The position numbers and the translations under genes are program-made. 64,000 nt of DNA from Gammaproteobacteria bacterium BRH_c0 (GTDB taxonomy: Bacteria; Pseudomonadota; Gammaproteobacteria; Pseudomonadales; Porticoccaceae): NCBI GenBank assembly GCA_000961645.1, contig LADM01000120.1, positions 37,223 through 101,222 on the forward strand, written 5' to 3'. Each line of letters begins with the position of its first letter. The stretch's first letter is position 1. The notes below the pieces were generated by a model. The model ran no database searches and was not told the DNA's origin. It saw only the letters and a program-made list of their open reading frames with translations. Below are positions 17,723 through 26,781 of the stretch, one piece after another.

Positions 17723-20394
17723 TGGATAACAGAATACTCAATGCCATCGCCGGTCGCCTGAGCCTGCGGGCACCCCAGGAGGAATCACTCCGCGCCCTGG
17801 CGCAAGCACTGGATGCGGCGCCGACAATGCTAAATAAACAGCGAGATCTGGTTGGCCTGCAAAAGAGCCTGACGGCTGAATTCGGCCACGATATCGACTT
17901 CGAGCGGGAGTTTCCCTCTCTATGCTTCGCTCTGGCCACTGGCGTTGGCAAAACCCGGCTAATGGGGGCATTTATCAGCTACCTGCACCTGGCACACGGC
18001 TTGCGCAATTTTTTTGTGCTGGCGCCCAACCTCACCATCTACAACAAGCTGATTGCGGACTTTACCCCCAATACTCCCAAATACGTATTCAAGGGTATTG
18101 CCGAGTTTGCCGCCTATCCGCCGGAAATCGTCACCGGGGACAACTACGAGAATGCCGGTTCCGGGGATATCCTGTCGCCGGTCAGTATCAATATTTTCAA
18201 TATCGCCAAGATCAACTCGGAAGTGCGCGGTGGCGCCGCGCCACGAATCAAGCGGCTGCGGGAAACCATCGGCGACAGCTACTTCAACTACCTGGCGAAC
18301 CTGCCGGACCTGGTGATGCTGATGGATGAATCCCATCGCTACCGGGCCAGCGCCGGGGTGCGCTCGCTTAACGAGTTGAATCCGTTGTTGGGACTTGAAG
18401 TCACGGCCACACCCTTCACTGAGTCCAATCGGGGGCAGGTGCCTTTCAAGAATGTGGTGGTAGATTATCCCCTGGCGCGGGCCATGGACGATGGTTTCGT
18501 CAAGGAACCGGCGGTGGTGACCCAGCTAAACTTCAAAGCCAGCCAGTACACCGCCGAACAACTGGAGCGCATCAAGCTGGAAGATGGCATTCGCCTGCAC
18601 GAGGCCACCAAGGTGGAGCTGCTCACCTATGCCCGCCAGCATGGCGTAAAGCCTGTGAAGCCCTTTATGCTGGTGATTGCCCGCGACACGACCCACGCCG
18701 CCCAGTTGCTGGACCAGCTGGAAAATCAGCTCTTTGATGGCCGCTACCAGGGCAAGGTGATCCAGGTGGACAGCAGCCGCAGCGGCGCGGCTGAGGAAGA
18801 AATGGTCAGCCGCCTGCTGGCGGTGGAAAGCTTCGACGAACCCACGGAAATCGTTATCCACGTCAATATGCTCAAGGAGGGCTGGGATGTGACCAACCTC
18901 TACACCATCGTGCCCCTGCGCGCCGCCAATGCCAAAACCCTGGTGGAGCAGACCCTTGGCCGGGGCTTGCGTCTGCCTTACGGCAAGCGCACCGGGGTGG
19001 ATGCGGTGGACAGGCTGAGCATCATCGCCCATGACCGCTTTCAGGAAATCGTCGACGAGGCCAACAAGGGTGACAGCCTGTTGAAGCGCATGCGTCTGAT
19101 CGAGATGGATTTTGCCGATCAGCCCGCCACCGAGAGCGTTGCAGTACGCTCCAATCTGGAAACCGCCCTGGGTGGGGAGGGAGCCAATGTCCCCTTTGCC
19201 TATCCCGGCAAGCCGGAACAGCTACTCTTTACTGGTGAGAGGGAGCGGCAAGTGGCGGAGATCGCCTGGAAAGTGCTGCAAGGCTATCAGCACAGGCCCG
19301 CAGATGCGCCGTTCAGCAACATCCTGTTGACTGAAGTCTTGCAGGCAGAGATTACCCAGGCAGTACAGGCGCAATTGACCGGTGAGCAGCAATCCCTTCT
19401 GGCAGAGGTTGAAAAGACCGATGTTGCGGCAGTGGTGGCAAAAGCCACTGCGTTGATGGTGGGGCAGACCATTGATATCCCCCGTATCGTGGTGATGCCC
19501 ACAGGCGAAGTCACTTATGGCTACCATCCCTTTACCCTGGATATGGGGCATCTGAATTTGCAGCCGTCCAAGCGGGAGCTGATTTCCCAAAGCCTGCAAA
19601 CCAACGAGCAGATTACCATTTCATCCGCGCCCAAAAAGAAATATGCCCGGCTGGAAGACTATATCGTCGAGCATCTGGTGGACAAGGACGACATCGCCTA
19701 CGACGAACAAGCGGATTTGATTTACGACCTGGCGGGGCAGGCCGTGGCTTGGTTCCGGGACGTGAAAACCTACTCCGAGGATGAGCTGCACAATATCTTC
19801 TTTGGCTATGGCAAGCTATTGGCGGACAATATTCACGCCCAGATGGCTGAGCACTACTGGCAAAAGGCCACGGGCTACGAGGTGAAGGTGAGCGCCGGAT
19901 TTACGCCCCTCAAGGAGGCGGCCTACACCAAGGCCAAGGACCAACCCATTCACAACTACCGCGATACGGTAGCGGAAGTGGGCAAAATCAAACAGATGCT
20001 GTTTGGGGGCTTTCTGAAATGCCTTTACCCCTATCAGAAATTCGATTCCGACACCGAGCGCCGGTTTGCCGTGATGCTGGAGCGGGACGCCAGTAAATGG
20101 TTCAAGCCGGTGAGCGGGCAGTTCCAGATTGTCTACAAGGATGGTGTGGAGCACCGACACTACCAGCCGGATTTTGTTGTCGAATTGGCGCATGAGGTGC
20201 TGATGGTGGAAACCAAGGCGCGTAAGGAGTTGGATGTCCCCACTGTGCAGGCCAAGGCCGAGGCGGCGCAGGCCTGGTGTAAAAACGCCAGCGACCACCT
20301 GCTAAAGAACGGAGGCAAACCTTGGCGCTATGTGCTGATTGCCCATGATCGGGTACAGGAAAACCAGGGGATAAGCGATTTTATTTCTGACTGA
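17722..20394 (+). CDS. type III-like restriction endonuclease subunit (Res)
   Basis: This 890-residue protein has an N-terminal DEAD-like translocase with Walker A ATGVGKT (about 72-78), DESH (LMDESHRY, about 201-204) and VTATPF. The helicase C region has NMLKEGWDVTNLYTIVPLRAANAKTLVEQTLGRGLRLPYG. A C-terminal PD-(D/E)xK nuclease reads YQPDFVVE...LMVETKAR (about 815-832). All nuclease and ATPase motifs look intact. The ATG overlaps the mod stop (TGATG); a GTG one codon earlier is also possible. Type III Res needs Mod for target recognition, so with Mod broken it is probably silent rather than toxic. Confidence 0.92.
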   Translation: MDNRILNAIAGRLSLRAPQEESLRALAQALDAAPTMLNKQRDLVGLQKSLTAEFGHDIDFEREFPSLCFALATGVGKTRLMGAFISYLHLAHGLRNFFVLAPNLTIYNKLIADFTPNTPKYVFKGIAEFAAYPPEIVTGDNYENAGSGDILSPVSINIFNIAKINSEVRGGAAPRIKRLRETIGDSYFNYLANLPDLVMLMDESHRYRASAGVRSLNELNPLLGLEVTATPFTESNRGQVPFKNVVVDYPLARAMDDGFVKEPAVVTQLNFKASQYTAEQLERIKLEDGIRLHEATKVELLTYARQHGVKPVKPFMLVIARDTTHAAQLLDQLENQLFDGRYQGKVIQVDSSRSGAAEEEMVSRLLAVESFDEPTEIVIHVNMLKEGWDVTNLYTIVPLRAANAKTLVEQTLGRGLRLPYGKRTGVDAVDRLSIIAHDRFQEIVDEANKGDSLLKRMRLIEMDFADQPATESVAVRSNLETALGGEGANVPFAYPGKPEQLLFTGERERQVAEIAWKVLQGYQHRPADAPFSNILLTEVLQAEITQAVQAQLTGEQQSLLAEVEKTDVAAVVAKATALMVGQTIDIPRIVVMPTGEVTYGYHPFTLDMGHLNLQPSKRELISQSLQTNEQITISSAPKKKYARLEDYIVEHLVDKDDIAYDEQADLIYDLAGQAVAWFRDVKTYSEDELHNIFFGYGKLLADNIHAQMAEHYWQKATGYEVKVSAGFTPLKEAAYTKAKDQPIHNYRDTVAEVGKIKQMLFGGFLKCLYPYQKFDSDTERRFAVMLERDASKWFKPVSGQFQIVYKDGVEHRHYQPDFVVELAHEVLMVETKARKELDVPTVQAKAEAAQAWCKNASDHLLKNGGKPWRYVLIAHDRVQENQGISDFISD

Positions 20395-20410
20395 TGGCGT
20401 TCGGGGCAAT

Positions 20411-20445
20411 AAAAATGGCCTGAAACTAGATGTTTCAGGCCATTT
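20411..20445 (-). terminator. terminator of tRNA-Met (and end of the res transcript)
   Basis: A perfect 14-bp stem (20413-20426 with 20432-20445, loop TAGAT) sits between the res stop and the tRNA 3' end. On the minus strand it is followed by five T, the better terminator direction. Confidence 0.8.
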
Positions 20446-20451
20446 CAGAGA

Positions 20452-20528
20452 TGGTAGCTACGGCGGGACTTGAACCTGCGACCCCAGCATTATGAATGCT
20501 GTGCTCTAACCAACTGAGCTACGTAGCC
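20452..20528 (-). tRNA. tRNA-Met (CAT), elongator type
   Basis: The minus strand folds as a 77-base cloverleaf including encoded CCA. The acceptor GGCTACG pairs with CGTAGCT, with a G-U first pair. The D-loop has AGCTCAGTTGGTTAGAGC, the anticodon stem-loop is CAGCATTCATAATGCTG with CAT, and the T-arm has GGTTCAAGTCC. Its 3' end faces the defence island, the usual side for integration. I saw no second copy of the tRNA 3' sequence at the island's left edge. Confidence 0.97.
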
Positions 20529-20643
20529 ATAAAGTTTTAAGGCCGCGAATTCTGATGATTTCCCCCTCTGTTGTCAAGGGTGGAGCGCATCCGGATAGAA
20601 TGTCGTTGGCAACTATTTACACCTGAAGAATAACGAGGGTTTT

Positions 20644-21657
20644 ATGGAATTCAGACGTCTCGGAGCATCGGGCCTCAAGGTGCCGGTACTGGGTTTTGGC
20701 ACAGCCACCTTCGGCGGCACCGAGAACTTCAAGGCCTACGGCGATATCAATGTGCAGCAGGCGCGGCGCATGGTGGATATCTGCCTGGAGGCGGGTGCCT
20801 GCCTGTTCGATACCGCCGATGCCTATTCCATGGGTCTGGCAGAAGAGATTCTCGGCGAGGCCCTGACGGGCAAGCGCGATCAGGTGCTGCTCTCCAGCAA
20901 GGGCACCTTTCCGGTGGGTGATGGCCCCAATGACTTTGGGTCATCGCGCCACCATATCCTGCGCACGGTGGAGGCCTCCTTGCGGCGCCTGAAAACCGAG
21001 CATATTGATATCTACCATATGCACGGTTTTGATGCCCACACGCCGGTGGAGGAAACCCTGCGGGTGCTCGATGATCTGGTGAGTGCCGGCAAGGTGCGCT
21101 ATATCGCCTGCTCGAATTTTTCCGGCTGGCATTTGATGAAGTCACTGGCGCTCTCTGAACGCTATGGCTTCAGCCGCTATGTGGCGCACCAGGCAAACTA
21201 CTCTTTGCTGGATCGTGAATTCGAGTGGGAGCTGATGCCCCTCGCTGTTGACCAGGGGGTGGGGACGCTGGTGTGGAGCCCCCTCAGCAACGGGCGCCTG
21301 TCGGGTAAATTCCGCCGCAGCCAGCCGTTGCCGACGGTGACCCGGCTGGCGGGCAGTGGCGTCAGTATTGACGAGCGGGTTTACAGCATCGTCGATGCGC
21401 TGGACGAGATCGCCGCCGAAACCGGCCACAGCACCGCCCAGGTGGCGCTCAATTGGCTGTTGCAGCGACCCACGGTGAGCAGCGTGATACTCGGGGCGCG
21501 CACAGAAGCGCAACTGATCGACAATCTCGGTGCGGCTGGCTGGAACCTTAGCCCCGAGCAGGTTGCACGGCTCGACGAGACAAGTCACCTGCCGAGGATT
21601 TATCCCTATTCCCACCAGCGTTATTTCCCCCAGTTGTCGGATGCAGTGGTGTTGTAG
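20644..21657 (+). CDS. aldo/keto reductase
   Basis: This 337-residue NADPH-dependent oxidoreductase has the AKR TIM-barrel pattern. The start MEFRRLGASGLKVPVLGFGTATFGG leads into the catalytic residues Asp and Tyr in FDTADAYSMG, Lys in LLSSKGTF and His in YHMHGFD. The cofactor region WLLQRPTVSSVILGARTEAQLIDNL is near the end. It belongs to the large, mostly uncharacterised Tas/YajO-like group acting on small aldehydes or ketones. It is monocistronic and converges on kinB with about 40 bases between stops. Confidence 0.92.
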   Translation: MEFRRLGASGLKVPVLGFGTATFGGTENFKAYGDINVQQARRMVDICLEAGACLFDTADAYSMGLAEEILGEALTGKRDQVLLSSKGTFPVGDGPNDFGSSRHHILRTVEASLRRLKTEHIDIYHMHGFDAHTPVEETLRVLDDLVSAGKVRYIACSNFSGWHLMKSLALSERYGFSRYVAHQANYSLLDREFEWELMPLAVDQGVGTLVWSPLSNGRLSGKFRRSQPLPTVTRLAGSGVSIDERVYSIVDALDEIAAETGHSTAQVALNWLLQRPTVSSVILGARTEAQLIDNLGAAGWNLSPEQVARLDETSHLPRIYPYSHQRYFPQLSDAVVL

Positions 21658-21696
21658 AGAAGGCTGCGGGGGAGGCAGGGAGTTGAACCCTCTTTT

Positions 21697-23472
21697 TTAG
21701 AGCGGCACCCAAAGGTAGAAACGCGCGCCCTTGCCGGGTTGGGAAAGTACGCCGATATGGCCACCGTGCAATTCGATGATCTCTTTGCACAGGGCAAGCC
21801 CCAGCCCGGCGCTGCCTTTATTTTTGCCCACCTGTACAAACGGCTGGAAGATCCGCGCCTGCTGTCTGTAGAGAATACCTTCGCCATTATCCTCCACGCT
21901 GAAGAATATGCGCTCGCCTTCACGCCAGGCCCGCAGATTAATCTCTCCGTCGACATTGCAGTGGCGCAGCGCATTGACGAGCAGGTTGTCAAACAGGCGC
22001 TCAATAAGCAGCCCATCAAGCGGCACAGGCGGTAGCGGTCCTTGTGCGTCAATCTGAATATTGACGCCCTGTTCACGGGCCCTGACGGCAAAGCGCTCCC
22101 GTGCCTGCCTGAGCAGTGTTTCAGGATCGCAGGGTACCAGGTTCAGCTGCTGGAGACCGCTTTGATAACGTGAAAAATTCAGCAGGTCATCAATAAGCCT
22201 CAGGAGCCGTTTCATTTCATCGTCAACGGTGCGCAGTAAATCTGCTTCGCTGGAGACAGCGGCAAAGTCGAGACGTTCCTGCAGCAGGTTAAATGCCATG
22301 CTTATGCTGGTTATCGGTGTGCGCAGTTCATGGGAGGCCCTGAGAACAAATTCACTGCGCATGCGTTCGAAAGCGCGTTGTTCAGTCACATCGTGCAATA
22401 CCATGACAGCACAAAAAATATCGCCGTCAGCGTGGTTGACGGCGGTCAGGCTGTAGGTGAGAACACGGGTTTCACCATCGACTTCCACATGCAGGTCATC
22501 CACTGCGTGGCTGAGGCTTTCCCCTGCCAGGACCTGCTGCAGCTGTTCATCGAGCTCCGGCCGTTGCAGGACGTCACCGGGACGCTGGCCAATGTGATGT
22601 TGTTGCCAGCCCAACTGACGTTCTGCAACCGGGTTGTAATGTTCCAGTAGTCCCTCACAGTCGAAAATCAGCAAACCATCATCGATGCTGTCGAGCACCG
22701 CTTGCAGGCGCCGTTGCTCAGCATGCAGGGCCTCGATGTCAGTGTTTTTGAATTCGCGCAAGGCCTCAGCCATCAAGCCGAAGCGACGGGTCAGCGTCGA
22801 CATTTCGGCAATCGGGGTGATGGGCAGGGTGATATTAAAATCCCCTTTGCCTATCTGGTCGGCAGCCTGTGCCAGGGCCTGAATGGGGTGACTGAAGTAG
22901 CGCGCACTATTGTGGGCGCTGACAAGGCCGACCACCACCAGGCCAAGACCGACCAGGCCCAGCAGCGCGGTTATCAGCCAGGCTCGTTCCCGGGCTGTGT
23001 GATCAGCGCGCTGCACTGCATCCATATAGCGCATCTGCACATTGGTAATGTGCTGATTAATAAATTCAGCGACGCGGCCAAATTCATCGTTGGTAAGCAG
23101 CTCCCGACGCACTGTGACAGGCTTGCTCAAAAGGTATTCAAAACCGACGTGGGCGTGCTCAATTTTGTTGAGGGCAAGCAGGTCGTCGTTGTCGATGGCG
23201 CTGTCTTTTGCTTCTTGCAGTCGTTGCAGGAAGCGCTGTCGCGATTGCTGCAACGCCGGGCGGTCGAGATTTTCAGAAATCATCAACGTGATTTGTTTAC
23301 TCAGCTCCTGATGCATGGCAAGACTGGCATCAATGATTTCCATGTTGCGGGACATCTCCCGGCTCTGCCCCTTGGTAAGCTGCAATACACTGAAGGTGCC
23401 GAGCAACAAACCCACGAGGGCAACAACCATCAGGGCGCTGCTGCTGAGGAACAGTTGCTGGCGCAGATTCAT
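21697..23472 (-). CDS. kinB: sensor histidine kinase KinB
   Basis: KinB is the partner kinase of AlgB, controlling alginate and biofilm functions in pseudomonads. I start it at ATG 23472 (MNLRQQLFLSSSALMVVALVGLLLG), which gives 591 residues, close to known KinB; the longer frame overlaps algB. There is a first transmembrane helix at about 10-30, a periplasmic helical sensor, and a second helix near LLGLVGLGLVVVGLV. HAMP, PAS and the phosphoacceptor His381 in RASHELRTP follow, with HATPase motifs FDNLLVNALRH, EDNGEGI and GSAGLGLAL. It lies 16 bases after algB in one operon. Confidence 0.93.
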   Translation of the reverse strand: MNLRQQLFLSSSALMVVALVGLLLGTFSVLQLTKGQSREMSRNMEIIDASLAMHQELSKQITLMISENLDRPALQQSRQRFLQRLQEAKDSAIDNDDLLALNKIEHAHVGFEYLLSKPVTVRRELLTNDEFGRVAEFINQHITNVQMRYMDAVQRADHTARERAWLITALLGLVGLGLVVVGLVSAHNSARYFSHPIQALAQAADQIGKGDFNITLPITPIAEMSTLTRRFGLMAEALREFKNTDIEALHAEQRRLQAVLDSIDDGLLIFDCEGLLEHYNPVAERQLGWQQHHIGQRPGDVLQRPELDEQLQQVLAGESLSHAVDDLHVEVDGETRVLTYSLTAVNHADGDIFCAVMVLHDVTEQRAFERMRSEFVLRASHELRTPITSISMAFNLLQERLDFAAVSSEADLLRTVDDEMKRLLRLIDDLLNFSRYQSGLQQLNLVPCDPETLLRQARERFAVRAREQGVNIQIDAQGPLPPVPLDGLLIERLFDNLLVNALRHCNVDGEINLRAWREGERIFFSVEDNGEGILYRQQARIFQPFVQVGKNKGSAGLGLALCKEIIELHGGHIGVLSQPGKGARFYLWVPL

Positions 23473-23488
23473 CGGCGTGCCTGCTGGT

Positions 23489-24826
23489 TCACAGTCCCAG
23501 GTGCTTGCGTTTTCGATACAGGGTGGAGGTATCGATACTGAGAATCCTTGCCGCTTCATCAAGGGTGCCACTGGTGGCCAGAATGGCTGCGATATGGGCT
23601 TTTTCCAGCTGTTCCAGGCTGACATCAGCGCCAATGCGCGGCGAGGAGTTCAAGGCAGGCTTGCTGAATCCCAGATGCCTTGACTGCACCAGTTCATCGC
23701 CACAGAGAATGCTGGCACGCTCAACGACATTGCTCAGTTCGCGGATATTGCCCGGCCAGGGGTATTTGAGCATGGCATCCAGTGCCTCATCGTTAAAGCC
23801 AACGGCAGGGCGGGCGTATTGCCTCACAAAACTGGCCAGGAAGTGATTGGCAAGAGGCACGATATCCTCAGTCCGTTCACGCAAGGGCGGCACGGTGAGA
23901 GTGATGACATTGAGCCGATAGAGCAGATCCTCGCGAAAGCGACCAGTGCTCACCATTTCATCCAGATCAAGATTGGTGGCAGAGAGGATGCGCACATCGG
24001 CCCGCTGAGTCACCGGATCTCCTACCCGCTCATACTCCCTGTCCTGAATAAAACGTAACAGCTTGGGCTGCAGGGGAGTGGGGAAATCGCCGATTTCGTC
24101 GAGAAACAATGTGCCGCCGTCGGCTTGATGGACGCGTCCCAGGGTGCTTTCACTTGCCCCGGTAAATGCACCGCGACTGTGGCCGAACAGCTCGTTCTCC
24201 ATCAGTTCGACGCTGAGTGAGGGACAATTGATGGTCACAAAAGGCTTGCTTGTGCGCTTGCTCCAGCGGTGAATACTTTTCGCCAGCTCGCCCTTGCCGG
24301 TGCCCGATTCACCCAGGATCAGGATGTTGGCATCGGTGTTTGCTACCTGCCGGGCAGTGTCCAGTATCGTCATCATGGCCGGACTGAGTGAGTCAGGACA
24401 AGCCGCCGTTTGCGCTGCCGCCGTTTCAAGGCGCATGGCCATACGTCGCGCGTTGATTTGTTTTGCCGCTGATTGGCGCAGCTGATCAGGGCTGCAGGGT
24501 TTGACAAGATAGTCGACCGCACCAGACTGCATTGCATCCACTGCTGTATCTATTGCTGAGAGGGCTGTAACGATCACGGTGCGCATCCAGGGTGTTAAAG
24601 CGCGTATTTGCGCCAGCAGATCAAGGCCGGATTCATCTCCCAGGCGCAGATCGAGGAAACACAAATCAAACACCTTCTGCTGCAACAGGGCACAGGCTTG
24701 CGACGAACTGCTTGCGGTGGCGACCTGATAACCTGCGTCCTCGAGGCAGTAACGAAAGGTGCGAAGGATCGCCACCTCATCGTCTACCAGTAGGATGTGG
24801 CCGGTTATTTCTTCCTTGTCCTGCAT
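23489..24826 (-). CDS. algB: NtrC-type response regulator AlgB
   Basis: This 445-residue protein has a receiver domain with phospho-acceptor Asp59 (FDLCFLDLRLG), then a sigma-54 AAA+ domain with Walker A GESGTGKGE, the sigma-54-contact loop GAFTGA and DGGTLFLDEIGDF. A Fis-type HTH (LEQLEKAHIAAILATSGTLDEAARILSIDTSTLYRKRKHLGL) ends the protein. The order and sequence closely recall Pseudomonas AlgB, which governs alginate synthesis and virulence with KinB. It is transcribed divergently from a BON gene carrying a sigma-54 promoter, a likely target. Confidence 0.95.
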   Translation of the reverse strand: MQDKEEITGHILLVDDEVAILRTFRYCLEDAGYQVATASSSSQACALLQQKVFDLCFLDLRLGDESGLDLLAQIRALTPWMRTVIVTALSAIDTAVDAMQSGAVDYLVKPCSPDQLRQSAAKQINARRMAMRLETAAAQTAACPDSLSPAMMTILDTARQVANTDANILILGESGTGKGELAKSIHRWSKRTSKPFVTINCPSLSVELMENELFGHSRGAFTGASESTLGRVHQADGGTLFLDEIGDFPTPLQPKLLRFIQDREYERVGDPVTQRADVRILSATNLDLDEMVSTGRFREDLLYRLNVITLTVPPLRERTEDIVPLANHFLASFVRQYARPAVGFNDEALDAMLKYPWPGNIRELSNVVERASILCGDELVQSRHLGFSKPALNSSPRIGADVSLEQLEKAHIAAILATSGTLDEAARILSIDTSTLYRKRKHLGL

Positions 24827-24878
24827 AGTGGCTCCGATGCTACGGTTTCAGTTATTAGTCCATAAAAATTCATGCAAG

Positions 24879-24908
24879 TTGCACGGTCTGTTTAAATGAA
24901 TCGTGCAA
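24879..24908. promoter_or_regulatory. inverted repeat, candidate activator site for the BON operon
   Basis: TTGCACG (24879-24885) and CGTGCAA (24902-24908) form a perfect inverted repeat with a 16-base spacer, in the AT-rich algB/BON intergenic region. It lies about 75-100 bases upstream of the sigma-54 promoter, the normal place for an enhancer-binding protein site. AlgB encoded next door is the obvious candidate. Confidence 0.55.
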
Positions 24909-24981
24909 TGCGCAATTTTTTAAGCCTGTGCTTTATTTTTTATGTTATTGATTTTAAATAATAAATAGCGGAAAAAGAAGG

Positions 24982-24996
24982 TGGCACAGGGCTTGC
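24982..24996 (+). promoter_or_regulatory. sigma-54 (RpoN) promoter of the BON-domain gene
   Basis: TGGCAC-AGGGC-TTGC matches the -24/-12 consensus exactly in its GG and GC elements, which are 12 bases apart. The expected start near 25007 leaves a leader of about 50 bases before the ATG at 25057. Confidence 0.85.
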
Positions 24997-25056
24997 GATA
25001 TGGTCACTACGGATGCCGGAAACGGCCCGTAACAAAAATTCATTGGAGGAATTACC

Positions 25057-25893
25057 ATGCACAAGCTAAAAACTCTCGCTCTTGCCACAGCAACAGCCAG
25101 TCTGATAGTACTCTCACCCCTGGCTGCTCACGCCGAAGACGGCGATCTTGGCCGTCAGCTCAGTGAAGCACGCCAGGAAGGTTCGGTGTGGACAGCCCTT
25201 GCCATCAACCGCCATCTCAATCCTTTCAAGATTGACGTGGATGTTGAGAGTGGAACCGCCACTCTGAGCGGCACTGTCGAGACCGATATTGACCGTGATC
25301 TCGCGGAACAGGTGGCGTTGGGTATAGATGGCGTGGAAAAAGTCGACAACAGGCTGAAAGTCGATGCAGATGTTGAGCGCCGAACCAGTGGCGAGCCAAC
25401 ACTCTCAAGCCGCTTTAGCGACGCTACCCTGACAGCCACAGTGAAATCAAAATTGCTCTGGAATCGTCACACCGAAGGTCTGGATATTAATGTCACGACA
25501 CAAAATGGTGTGGTGACACTCGAAGGCGAGGCCAGCAATTCGGCTGCCAGTGAGCTTGCCGAACGTCTGGCAGAAGATACTGACGGTGTTCGCGATGTAC
25601 GCAACAAGCTCAGGGTAAGTGCAACCGACACTACCGCAGCCAATGCGCAGGATGCACTCGATGACGCCGGTGAGGCAATCAGTGATGCCTGGATTACCAG
25701 CAAGGTGAAATCAAGCTTTCTGCTAAGCAGCAACCTTGATGGCCTTGATATCAAGGTGGAAACCCGCGATGGCAAGGTGACGCTGACTGGCACCGTACAG
25801 AGCAGTGCCGAGAAAGCACTCGCCGTTGAGACAGCGGAAAACCTGCGCGGTGTTAAGGACGTTAACGCCGACGGTTTGCGTGTCGCTGGCTAA
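25057..25893 (+). CDS. periplasmic protein with three BON domains (OsmY-like)
   Basis: This 278-residue protein has a Sec signal peptide (MHKLKTLALATATASLIVLSPLAAHA, cut before EDGD). Three BON domains follow at about 40-105, 120-190 and 210-275, each with the VxxGxVxL pattern (ATLSGTVET, VTLEGEASN, VTLTGTVQSS). BON proteins bind membranes and protect the envelope under osmotic and other stress. It has a good RBS (GGAGG) and the sigma-54 promoter upstream. The two following small genes are on the same strand with gaps of about 60 and 120 bases, which suggests a shared stress unit. Confidence 0.93.
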   Translation: MHKLKTLALATATASLIVLSPLAAHAEDGDLGRQLSEARQEGSVWTALAINRHLNPFKIDVDVESGTATLSGTVETDIDRDLAEQVALGIDGVEKVDNRLKVDADVERRTSGEPTLSSRFSDATLTATVKSKLLWNRHTEGLDINVTTQNGVVTLEGEASNSAASELAERLAEDTDGVRDVRNKLRVSATDTTAANAQDALDDAGEAISDAWITSKVKSSFLLSSNLDGLDIKVETRDGKVTLTGTVQSSAEKALAVETAENLRGVKDVNADGLRVAG

Positions 25894-25952
25894 GGCCGGT
25901 GAAAATCTAAGGCCAGTGAAAATTCAGCATGTAAATGACGGGAGTCAAATTT

Positions 25953-26387
25953 ATGACTAGCAAAACTGCACAACTCAATGAGCTGATTGAAATCACCCGG
26001 GATGGCAAGAAATTTTACGAGCACGCTCGGGAAGAGGTGAAGAATGTCGGTCTCAAAGCACTCTTCACCGACATGTCCCGCGCCAAGGGTGAGGTGATCC
26101 AGGCGCTCTCGGCAAAAGTCATTGCCAACAATGAACAGCCGGCCTCTGGCGGAACGTTGATGGGCAAGGTGCGCCAGGTGTATGCCGATGCCCGCGCTGC
26201 GTTATCCAGCGATGAAGAGGCGGCCTACGTGGCTCAGCTGGAAGAAGCGGAGGATCGTATCCTCCACGCTTTCCAGGAGACGCTCGAAAATGCCGATGCC
26301 GATCTGCGCGCCCTGCTGGTTGTGGAAATGCCCAAGGTGCGCGCCTGCCATGACCGTATGCGCAGCATGAAGCAGTCGGTCAAGTAA
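25953..26387 (+). CDS. PA2169-family four-helix protein (DUF2383)
   Basis: This 144-residue, all-helical, soluble protein (TAQLNELIEITRDGKKFYEHAREEVKNVGLKALF...) shows the ferritin-like PA2169/DUF2383 pattern. I chose ATG 25953 because GGGAG lies before it; the ATG at 25935 has no RBS. Its role is not established. Relatives occur with BON and small membrane stress genes. It probably belongs to the sigma-54-driven unit in front of it. Confidence 0.82.
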   Translation: MTSKTAQLNELIEITRDGKKFYEHAREEVKNVGLKALFTDMSRAKGEVIQALSAKVIANNEQPASGGTLMGKVRQVYADARAALSSDEEAAYVAQLEEAEDRILHAFQETLENADADLRALLVVEMPKVRACHDRMRSMKQSVK

Positions 26388-26505
26388 TCCAAGCGTCCGC
26401 TGAACAGGGAAGTTCATCTGCTGTTTATATCAACCACGGTGTGTTGGTGCTGGCTGCTGTCAATGCCTCTCCCTCGCACCAGTGATACTCATTAAGGAGA
26501 AAACC

Positions 26506-26670
26506 ATGTTGAGCTGGGCTATTACATTTTTGATTATTGCCATCATCGCCGCTGTGCTGGGTTTTGGCGGCATCGCAGGTACTGCCACAGGTATTGCGAA
26601 GATTATTTTTGTCGTCTTTTTGATTATGTTTGTGATCTCTCTTATCGTCGGACGTCGACCGCCGCGCTGA
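26506..26670 (+). CDS. DUF1328 (YtjA-like) small membrane protein
   Basis: This 54-residue protein consists of two hydrophobic helices ([24 protein letters not shown] and [20 protein letters not shown]) with a basic tail GRRPPR. AAGGAG precedes the ATG at 26506. DUF1328 proteins are inner-membrane peptides often induced by envelope stress, and their function is unknown. It is the last gene before the two-way palindromic terminator. Confidence 0.9.
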   Translation: MLSWAITFLIIAIIAAVLGFGGIAGTATGIAKIIFVVFLIMFVISLIVGRRPPR

Positions 26671-26781
26671 CAAAGAGATTTGCAGGAGATAGGAACCCGG
26701 ATCAGCAGAGGGTGTGATTCGGGTTTTTAATTGCTGGTTACAAACGCTGTCGCAGTGAAAGATTTACTCCGCATTAGTTGT

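Noticed and set aside
25935..25952. Earlier ATG for the DUF2383 gene
   Set aside because: It has no ribosome-binding site, whereas ATG 25953 has GGGAG upstream.
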